Assembly: GCA_022606425.2 (NCBI GenBank) | Contig: JAHDVF020001359.1 | Coordinates: 372,001 to 436,000, forward strand | From: Lepidostoma basale | Taxonomy: Eukaryota > Arthropoda > Insecta > Trichoptera > Lepidostomatidae | Direction of reading: 5' to 3' | Length of the DNA: 64,000 nucleotides | Shown here: piece after piece, positions 37,618 to 48,200 of the stretch | Layout: every line of letters begins with the position of its first letter | Numbering within the stretch: position 1 is the stretch's first letter | Made by a program: the position numbers and the translations under genes | Notes under the pieces: generated by a model | Database searches by the model: none | Told to the model about the DNA's origin: nothing | What the model saw: the letters and a program-made list of their open reading frames with translations, nothing else

Positions 37618-40600
37618 TTACGTCGGCTCCGTTTTCTGTAGTTCCTGAAGCTTGATTTCCAGAGGATTGGGATTCTGAAATAATAAAAATTAGTCTCTGC
37701 TAGTAAAATAATTTATTGATAAATCAATACTAGTTTTTGCATTAATAATCCTTACTTCCCCTGGGATAAATAGTGGTGTCAACGTCACTGGCATATTTTT
37801 CGGAGGTCTGGTGTTGAAGAATAATAGTGCAAAGCTTAGCAGACTTTTCAAAGATACAACATTTTCCCCAATAAACTAAATAATACCGTTCCGATATAAG
37901 TGAAAATATACTTTGGTTTTGATATTTAAACCTCACGTGAATGCAATAATTTATATCGATGTTTTTATTAATAAAAAAATATTTGTGCACATATTTTAAC
38001 TCAAACATCTCAGTAGTACCTAACTCAAACATTTGGGTTAAAGTTAAACGGATAAATTGCAATAATTTTAAATTAGTTAAATTCTGAGGTAAATTTTACC
38101 TCCTGTGAGTTGTGTAATGGCAAGGTCTTATTTCTCCTCTTACTCTTGCCACTGTATGGAAGGTTTGACCTTTTTTGGGTCGTTTCCAGGGGCGTCGGGT
38201 GTTATGTTTTTAGTAGTACTACACGAAGAAGCAACTTCCTTACCCGAACGATTCGGCTAATTAATATAAGGAAGCTACGATGGAGGGTTAGGGGGAGGGT
38301 AAGACGAAGAAGACAAGTTATTATGATTAAACGAGTAACATTTGTTTACCTTTTCGTAAGCGTGGATGAGTTTCCTCTCTCCCGGCTGCGCGCTGAGGGT
38401 GGGTCTCTGCTTGATGATCTTTCTGAGGAATGGAGCCAGCAGCGTGGGATCAAGGTCGCGAGGGTCGTTGGGGCCGAGCGCCCAGCTCGCCAGCAGCCCC
38501 ACCACCGTCGTCACGGTGGCGCCCACCATCGTGTACCAGATGTACGACACGCGGAATAGGAAGAACACTTCCTCTCTGCAATCATTCTTATTTAGAGACA
38601 CCTTATTTATTTTAAATAATACACTCGGATGTAATATGCAAAGAAATAAATAAATATCACAGAAAGTTTAGTAAAATCACACACTTTTCGGCGTCGTGAT
38701 ATAATGGAGTTTCCTTCATGGTGAAGTTGTAGTCACATCCTTCTGTAGTCATCGGTTTGGTGGAGAAGGTGATCTTCTCACTTGCTATGGCGAATTGAGC
38801 ATTCAGACACATCCAGGACATCGCCGCCAGCCCGGATACCCCCCCTATGAGGGCTCCCTGGAAGCGGGGAGACTTTTTATTCCTCAGCGATATGAGTTGG
38901 ACTGGAGAAACCGATTATTATTTGAGTTTATAAACTAACGACCTCTTATGTATTGAAATACAGATATTCCGATGAAGAAGAATATAGCTTTCTATATAAA
39001 AAGACATTCAAGTTAAAAAATACATTTTGAAAATAACAAATCATTTAATTTTTGATAACGAACCTTCGAATTAACCCAAGGAAAGAGTATGCCCATACTA
39101 AATATGCCCAACTGTGGTCCATTCGTTATTGCTTCAAATGTCATGGTCAGCTGCAAGACGGTTCCCAACTTTTCCACCACAAATACGAGACCTGCAAGAT
39201 GAAAAAATTGTGAAAAACATGCGCCGCAATGAAAAATACTCGTCCAAGATTAAAATAAGTCTAGGATTCGTTTTGAGTTACTTCAAATTGGATGCTGTTA
39301 AATAAATAAGTGTACTAGCCTAGGGATAACATTCCCATCAGGATAACTACCGCCTTCATCAAGATGTTAGCTTGTCTGTTGGAGAGAGGGTGCTTGAAGA
39401 ACGGCTTGTAAAAGTCTTCCAATACGACTGCCGACATAGAATTCAAGCTCGTGGATAATGAACTGGAAGTGCGTACAAGAAGATGGAATGAAATTATCAA
39501 CTATGTTACAGTGGATACATACATTAAATAAATGGGTCACCTGAGTGCGGCGCTAAATATCCCCGCAACGAATATTCCAGAAAGTCCAGGTATTTGCCCC
39601 AGCACATCCATTACGAGAAGAGGGAGGAGTTGGTCCTTTGCTCTCGCTAACTTAAATATTACAAATTTTCCACATTGTTTTTTATTAGCACTGTTAAAAA
39701 TGTATTTCAATTAGTTTTTTAAGGGGTATGCTTGAAATATAAAGTAGTTTCACCTGCGTTGAGAGAGGATCGCAGTCATGGTACCTGGCGAAAATGAGTA
39801 GTCCGCAGTATGCGCACAATCCCACGAGAGATATTATCCCCACGCAAAATAGAATCACCGCCCTGCGAATGTAAACGACTTTATGTAACTAACGGCAAGA
39901 TATTAAGACAATTTAGTCAAGGGGTGGTGGGGGTGTGTGTATAGATATACAAAATAATCATAGGAACATACTGCATCAAACGAGCTACCAACATAAACTT
40001 CACATTGAATATACATTATAATATTGATATACTTAGGAAATTGAAAATAACTTTGTTTAATCCACTAAATATATTAATATTAAATATAATTACTATTATT
40101 ATTATAACTCGTATATTATAAAAACCTTCAGGTACCTCCATTTTCAGGTGTAAAAATAAATTAATCTTTATATTTTTACACCTGAAGATGGAGGTATCCT
40201 CCGAAACACGTCGTGTTTTTTAATATATATTTTTTAAATATTTTGTGGATTAAACAAAGTTATTTTCAATTTCCTAAGTATATTACTATGTAATTCCACA
40301 GTGTTAACGCCTTAGCATTCAATCAATTATTATATTGATAAAACCATTCGTTTTCTAGAAGTTTTATTATATTTTATGAGAGTGGCATTTTTCGCCTTGG
40401 AAAAGCATTATCAAATGTTAATGTTTATGCATGACGAAACATGTCACGCCCATAAAACAGAATAAAACTCTTAGAAAACAAATGTTTAATCAATATTAAA
40501 TACCAACTGTAACGTTTTGAAAAACGGAAATTACGATTCGTTCATAAACATATTGGAGTGTTAAAAAATATGGCGCCTTCAGAAGTTTGTGATAGAAAGG

Positions 40601-43049
40601 AATATAGCGGGTAGGTCAATGAAACAAGTGTTATCTATAACAATTATTTGACCTCTGGAATTGTACGAAATACGAGAAAATAATTTGAAATAATGATTTG
40701 AAATATGAAAATAATTACAAAACGTTTTAACGTAATTTTTTTCACGTTTACTGTGTTTTATAGTTTCGCAGTCCTTGCCTTCGGTTACTTCGGCAATTGC
40801 CTTCAATCAACACGTGTGTGGATTGAAGGCAATTATCTCTCCGTAATGTCTCGTCTGTTGAGGTAAACGTTTGACGTTGGAAGAAATTAGTTATGAATTG
40901 TAAATACCTTTTAGCAGATTTCAGAGTAGGCAACGCCAGGTATCTCTGCATCATGGTTTGGTTGACGGCGTTGGTCTGCAGCCAGTATACCAGCCCACCC
41001 ACCACCAGCCCCCACACGGTGTGACGCGTCAAGGGATTCAAATCAAATCTGGAGAAAGTGGTACTGATTAAGTTTGCGTATTCATGGGCGAAATGGCCCA
41101 ATATTGATTAAATATACTCGTATGTGGTCCCGAATCAAGTAGTCGGGCGTATTGAGGGGTTATCAGAATTAGGTTTACTAAACTCTAATCTACATGAAGC
41201 GTTTCAACAGTTTGAGAAAATCGTATGTATGTACCATTTTATTTTAAAATGCTTTGTTGATTTAACAAATGGTTTGACGATTGAGAGACAATGGACATGG
41301 GTCAACAAATTTGTCCAATTATCATGCTGAGGGAGTACGTAGGATGCAGGCGCGCGCGCGCCGTGCACTGCTCGTTAGCTTTCAAATTGGCCGGACAACT
41401 CGATTCTCTGTCGATTTGGGCTGGTAGCTCACTTACTCGGGTGCCTCTATCCGGCCGCTGTCCCAGTTCCTCTGCCAGACTACAGCGAACCCACCCACGT
41501 CGAGCGTGCCCTTGATGGAGACCAGGATCATGGCGCCAAACATTACCAGAATCTGGATCACATCGGTCCACACCACGGCCTGGAGGCCTCCCTGTATACG
41601 AACACGTATCGGATTTAAGGCAAACTAAAATATTTAGTTCGTGGAAGATTATTATAAATTATTGAAGCTATTTATAAAAACATATTTTGGAATTGTAATA
41701 ATCGGGATCAATTGGGTCAAATTGGTTAACAATGTATCGCAGAATACTGGAATCTGACGATTTATTGAAATGTGTAGCTTTACACAAATATTTGATGAGT
41801 ATGGAATATTATTGAAAATAAATGGCCAATATTAAAATAATATATATTGACACCAATTAGACCTAATATTGTGAAATATTCATATCATAATAGAATCTTT
41901 GATGCATGGTATTATGACACAAATTATGTTTGTAGTCGATTATACAAAACATTTTGTACAATAATGTACAAAAGTCAATAAATTACACTACTAGCAGATT
42001 AATACAGTATAAATGGCGGAGTTTATCCTTACAACAGAAGTGTAGAACACGCAGACGAGACAGACGATAGGCGTTATTACGTGAATGTTCACCCCGGTTA
42101 CTGAAAATAGCACAACATTTAGACATGTTTATGTATACGTGCATAACATAAATATATATTTGCACATGTCCGTTTTAGGAACGTTAATAATACCTTGATT
42201 AAATGCCAATGCTGGAACGTATATCACTATTGGTAGCCAGGCTATCTAAAAATAACAAATTGAATAATTAACCAGAATATTGTATTCAAAGTAAACAACC
42301 CATATATTATAAATAATTATATACAAACCAAAGCTATTGTGAAAAGAGCCGAACCAAACAATCTCACGCTTCTGTCGAATCTCTTCTCCAGGTACTGTAA
42401 CAGTTAGGGGTAAGGCCTCAATCACTGAGTTTTGAATTAAGAACTAAATTATTCAATGATTTTGAAATACAATAAAAACGTTTTTATTCTCTTCTAAAAA
42501 AATTTTTTTAAAAAAGATTTACCTCATAATTAGAAATTAACTTCATATCATGAAAAACTGGAAGATAGACATTAGCCATGATAAATGACATTGCAATAAT
42601 TCCACCAGCTACAAAAATATATTGTGTTCCATACATGTAGATCTCTGTCGGGGCTCCTAGTAAAGTTATTCCTGATATGAAACTGAAAAGCGAGAAAGGT
42701 TAAAAAAACGATGCATTAAAGGAAAAATTGAACTACTTACAAGTAAGAGAAAAATCTGGTGTAATAGAAGTACAAATACTAATTTAGCTACGTGCATTTG
42801 TGATATTTCTTGTTTAATTAATAATGAAAAGTGTAATGCCTACCTGGCCACAAGCGACATCGAAACTGGAAAAACTTTCATGTTTCTTCCCCCCATCAAA
42901 TAATCTTGTTCAGAAACTTGTTTCTTGAAAAATCCCCAATAAATCCCTACAATGGCACTCAGAGCCAACATCATTACAAACACTATATAGTCCGTCCACC
43001 CGAACCTTTGCAATTCTTTACTCAACGCGTGCACTTCAGAGTTATCCAT
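37618..43049 (-). CDS. SLC5-family sodium-coupled monocarboxylate transporter-like (paralogue B)
   Basis: Fourteen exons: 43049-42844, 42682-42523, 42394-42329, 42245-42194, 42100-42033, 41591-41437, 41048-40908, 39862-39754, 39650-39541, 39462-39320, 39191-39064, 38857-38685, 38575-38350, 37674-37618; 597 residues. Ten consecutive coding blocks after the first exon have the same length as in paralogue A, if exons 8 and 9 here (109 + 110) are counted against A's single 219-bp exon. Key parts: FGWTDYIVFVMMLALSAIVG, DYLMGGRNMKV, SFISGITLLGAPTEIY, AVVWTDVIQ and SSLSTSLNSMSAVVLEDFYK. The tail differs (KNPNPLEIKLQELQKTEPT). Intron 10 (after 39320) uses a GC donor (TAG/GCTAGT). Introns are far shorter than in A. 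Tandem duplicate on the same strand; the substrate is undetermined. Confidence 0.92.
40030..40285. repeat. Family D fold-back repeat
   Basis: Outer inverted repeats are ggaaattgaaaataactttg (40031) and its complement ending at 40282. Inside, the left arm has lost its core while the right arm carries the best-formed hammerhead-like core of the window (40178-40216). In an intron of SLC5 paralogue B. Confidence 0.85.
40178..40216 (+). ncRNA. Candidate hammerhead-like ribozyme core
   Basis: Order of parts: ACAC (40178-40181), CTGAAGA (40182-40188), one extra T, GGAGG-TAT-CCTCC hairpin (40190-40202), GAAA (40203-40206), CACGTC (40207-40212), GTGT (40213-40216). ACAC pairs with GTGT as stem I and GTC would be the cleavage triplet. 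The consensus CUGANGA and GAAA boxes are intact. The T between the box and stem II departs from the textbook core, so activity is uncertain. Confidence 0.35.
40320..40500. repeat. Family A palindromic repeat
   Basis: Arms with gttttctagaagttttatta and cataaaacagaataaaactc in opposite orientation. The right arm reads GACGAAACATGTC. In an intron of SLC5 paralogue B next to the family D copy. Confidence 0.7.
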
Positions 43050-45282
43050 TTTTCTTAAAAGTAAATAACACACTCTCTCAAATGAAATGTTTCTCGTTCA
43101 AAGCAAACAAAAGGACATGTGTTTAACTGGATGTGTGTCCCACTGGCGGACCAACGATTTGCATTGCGGTAGAAGGGGACCCTAAGCTAATAGCATCCCA
43201 AACTCTTTATTAATAAATTGCTGTCGTAATTGGACTCCCATTTGCTCACCTTGCACTGGGAGGACTTCATTCAAATCGGATCATTGTTGCGTAAGATGAC
43301 TCTTATTTTATTCTTAACTAAATAAGTAGAACAACATGAATCATCTGATCAATCATCGTGAATCCTATGAAATATCACTATTTTGTAATTGTGATACTAA
43401 AAATACGTTTGTTCACTTATAGAGTTCTTCAATACTATTAAAGTAATAAACATTATTTAAAGGAATTGATTAAAAAATGTGTATCAAAGTCGATATAAAC
43501 GTTTTTGGGATAAGTGTCCTTAAGATGGAGACTGCAACGATTTCCAAAACGACGATCGAGCAGGACACCGAAAATATAGATATAATTACGTAAGATCTTA
43601 CATAATAATAATAATTTTATATGTTATATCAGGACCAGGAACTACAAAATATGCATCAGGCCAATAATAACTTACGGACTCGGAGTAAGAGTAGATACTG
43701 TCAGAACCAAACGTCTCCCAAGAAAAGCAGAAATGAAAATATTACCTATCGTGAGGGATATAATACCCAACGCAGAGGTTCGCAGATCCTACAAAATTGA
43801 TGACATAGTGAGATGGAGTAGGCAGAGAAGACGAATTTGGAGGGACAACCTATATAATATATACCTAAAGGAGAAGAAAAAATCCTCTTTATTTCTTTAT
43901 AATATATTGTATTTATTGTTTCCTGAAGAAATATGTAAAACTCAATATTAAATAATTAATACGAATTAAAATGTAAGTTTTCTAGAATTTTTATTATAAT
44001 TTATGGGAATGGCATGTTTCGCCTTTCTAAGAGATTATCAAATGTGTTGTTGTATTATGATATATTTTTACAAAAGTTAAAGGAGCAGAATACGGTTGTT
44101 AAAGTAATCGATGTGGCTTAATACATTGTTGACTGTAAATAAGTAATAAACCTTATTATAATACTGCAAATAGTTTTAAAGAATTACCTGGAACTAAAAT
44201 AGTAAATGAATTTTATGACTATTAATGAATACAATGTTTACATTGGTAATGAAAACTAAATGACGTTATATCAGAAACGTATTTAAGTGTTCAAAATAAA
44301 GTGTTTATTAATGTTTCTAATTATATTATATTGCTCTTCTGTCATGCGTAGACCCAATTGGTGTATTATTCTTGTTTGCATCTGTTATATGAAAAAATAC
44401 AATGCAGAATCAAGGTTAATCAGTAACTAGTTCCAACGTGTTAGTTAATGAGTGCAATCGCGTATAAGGACAAAAACGCGTTTGATTTCCCATACATTTG
44501 ATAATCCCTTAGAAAGACAAAACATGTCTTTCAAATAAATTACAATAGAATTTCTAGAAAACAGATGTTTTTATTCGTATATATTTTTTTCGGTTAATCT
44601 CAAACGTATCGATAAAGTTGTAGTGATTTTCATGTAAACGGTTGGAATCTGGCGTATATTTTACAAATAAATTATTAATCTAAAAATAGTTTCTGAAGTA
44701 CATTGTGAAATTGTGTTTTCTATTTTGCGAAGGCAGACGTTTCAATAATGTAAACTTGCGCGTAATTATTAAATTTATTTTGCCAATGTAATTAAGATAT
44801 TTTATCGAATCTATTTTGTTTGCTATCACTATTATGTTATATTCCAGCAATCTAAAGAATAAATTTAAATTCAAACAGGACAGAATTATTATTAATATTA
44901 AGGCATTAAAAATCTAGTTTAAAATGTTGGTATGTATTGAATTTAGAAAATATTTTAGTATTTGTTTAAATATATCCGTTTAAAATTAAAATTGCTAATG
45001 GGCCAATATCTTTTGAAGTTATGTTACATACTTGATTCATTTTGAAGACACGTTACGTGCTACCAAGTAGTGAATAAGTAAGTACACGCACTAACTAAAA
45101 TGTTGAATTAATTCATATAGCAACATTCATTTTGACAGACGATTAAACTTAGTCTATGGAATGAAAGACAGCTTCCATGTGACGTTTTGTCAGATACAAT
45201 TTTGAAAACACATTTTGGCGGTGAATGAAATAATAATAGTTTGTTTTAGGAATATTGGAACAGGCAAGGCATTAATTTTAAA
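43050..45282. other. Intergenic region between SLC5 paralogue B and EXOSC7
   Basis: Divergent gap that should hold both promoters; I see no clear core promoter. It contains a degraded family B arm (43510-43565), a LINE post-RT fragment on + (43640-43870: IITYGLGVRVDTVRTKRLPR, then VRWSRQRRRIWRDN) and family A arms (43925-44060, 44495-44580). No gene. Confidence 0.55.
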
Positions 45283-48200
45283 ATGAGCATTCTTTTGAGC
45301 GATGCCGAAAAAATGTTTATTATTCACGGCGTTCAGGTATGCTGGAATACTTAATAAAAACAATCATGTTCAAAACATACACAAAAGGAATTTATAACCT
45401 CTTTATTTGTAGGACGACTACCGTTCAGATGGGAGGGCGAGAATTGACTATAGGCCAATGGAGCTAGAAACAGACATCGTGAATTGTGCAAGCGGTTCAG
45501 CGAGATTGAGGCTAGCTAACACGGATATACTTGTGGGCGTAAAAGCGGAAATTGATGTCCCGACATTGGATAAACGGGATCAAGGAAAGATAGAGTTCTT
45601 CGTTGACTGGTAATCATTAGGGGTGCCAAAAGATAATCTAGTTTTAAAAAATAGAATATTTAAATGATTAAAAACATAAATTTTGATTATCATTTTTGAT
45701 TGATTTTTAGTTCAGCCAATGCTACCCCGGAGTTTGAGGGAAGAGGCGGAGAGCAGCTGGGAACATTAATATCCAACTGTCTTTTGCGTGCGTACGAATC
45801 ACCGCAGGCTTTTGACTTGAAACAGCTTTGTATTTTACCAGAGAAACAATGTTGGAAGTTATTTATCGATATTTTGGTAAGCTCAATGGGATAATGTGTC
45901 ATTTGATTTAATTAGTCGATTTTTTTTAAAGTTTGACCAAATAAAGTTATTGATCTAATGATGGGTTTGGTTGTTTTTTTTGCTGTTGGATGTAGTTAAT
46001 TAATTATTTCGTATCCGACTTAAAATGTTATTGTTTTTTTAAAAACTTGGTTTGCAATAGGTTCATGGAATCTCTTATCTCTTTTCAACTCAAACTTCTA
46101 CAAGCATTTTTTGTCCTGGCTGAAATGTCTTTAAAACTACGTATTCATTTAAAAAAAACTAATGTTGTTATTTGAAATTTCATGATAGAAGTTCTGGAAA
46201 TAATGAAAATATTAGGGGTACCCATAAGTAATGTCGTTTTTTTCGATGCGCCATCTTTAAAATAGTATCCTTCGGTCTGTTATGCAGTAAGGACCTGTTA
46301 TAAGTTTTTATTGTGTAGCGGCTACCTGCTCGTGGCCTTGAGACAAAATAAAACGGTTTCTTTATCCCTCTGACGACAATGGTAGAGATGTGTCCGTTGG
46401 AACAACATCTGCAGAGCTGTATACTTTTTCAATATCATTTGAAAAATAAATCGATAGAAGCTACGAAGGATATTTGCGAGATTTACGGTGACATATTGGA
46501 TGTCAGCAAATGCCAACGATGGTTCAAAAAATTTAAATCTGGTGATTTGTGTTTAGAAAATGAGCTTCGAAGTGGACGACTCGTCCAGGCGGATGAAGCA
46601 GCCGTGAAGTCTGAAATCGAAGACGACCTGATTCTGACTATTGAGAAATTATCGGAAAAGGTCGGTACATCCTGGTCCAATACTCAAAGGATCCTAAAGA
46701 AGTTGGGCAAGATTAAAAAATAAGGTGTATTCAAAAATAAATCCCACACACACTGACCGACCGCAACGTGGCTCAACGGCTCAGCATCAGCAGATTATTG
46801 GTAGAAAAAGAACAATTAAGCCCATTTCTTTGTGACTTAGTGACTGGTGATGAGAAATAGGTTTAATTCAAACATAACGAAAAAAAAAAAACAATGGCTA
46901 AAATGCGGACAAAAGGCCGTTTCAACCCCTAAACGGTCATTGCATTCTAAAAAAAGGTTATTATGTGTTTATTGGGTTTCGAAAGGAATCATTTACTTCG
47001 AACTATTGCCACAAGGTCGGACAGTGTCGGCAGAGTTTTACTGTCAACAGTTGGATAGCTTTAATGAAGCACTACGCCAAAAGAGGCCAGCTTTGGTGAA
47101 TAGAAGCGCCATTACTCTTCAGCACGATAACGCGCGAGCTCATGTTGCGAAATTGACGCATAAAAAATCTTGGGTGGGTCACCCTGTTGCATCCTCCATA
47201 CTCTCCCGATCTCGCACCATCTGATTCTTATTTATTTCGTTCTATGGAACATTTTTTAAGAGATCAAAATTTCAATTCCTTAGAAGAGGTGAATACAGCC
47301 CTATCACAATATTTTCAGTCAAAATCCGCTGAATTTTACAAGAAGGGCACGGATGATTTAAAAAAAAAGTGGCAGAAGGTTATAGATTATATGGGGAATA
47401 ATTTTATATAAGAAAAGTTAAATAAAGTATAAAAAAAATCGTTTTGAATTTCATTGAAAAAAACGACATTACTTATGGGTACCCCTAATATATAAATATT
47501 TTTTAATCTTTTTAAAATGTATATTTAGTTAAAAATTTACCAATATTTGTGTCTTTAGCCAGTTTTGGCGGCTCACTGACTACTGGTCCATTCCACTTTC
47601 GATCCATCAGAAGATGGCAGCGAGCTGCCGAAACCGGTTGAAGACACAAACATTAGTGGATTTTAACTAAATATACATTTTACAATTAAAAAAAAAATTA
47701 CGTATTCATTTGAATAACTTTTTGAATACATTGTATTTCACAACACCTTTTTGAATTTTTCGCAAACATGTTTAGGGACCCAGAAGCCCTTCCTCAGTGT
47801 AGAAATTTAAAAATATTCTTTATAAATTAATGTTTTTATTTATAGATTTTGGAATGCGGAGGTAATTTGTTTGATGCGGTATCCCTAGCAGTAAAGGCGG
47901 CATTATTCAACACTCGCGTGCCGCTGGTGGAGGCTGCTGTCATCGATGGAGGATCTGTAGACCTGAAATTATCTGATGACCTTTTTAGCTCAGTCCGGTT
48001 GCATGTGGGCACTGCTCCCTTACTCGTGAGTAAAAAGTTCATTATCCAGCAGCGGTGTTTATTGCATTGATGGATTTTTTTAAAAATGAGGGAATCTTGT
48101 TTTCAGGTAACACTGTGCCGAATAGGCAAAAACTGCGTAGTAGACCCCACCGCAGAAGAGGAGAAGTGTAGCCCCGTGTCTCTTGTGATTGGGGTCACGG

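Noticed and set aside
41345..41365. CG dinucleotide run in an SLC5-B intron as a Z-DNA or regulatory site
   Set aside because: The run is about a dozen bases and nothing around it supports a function.
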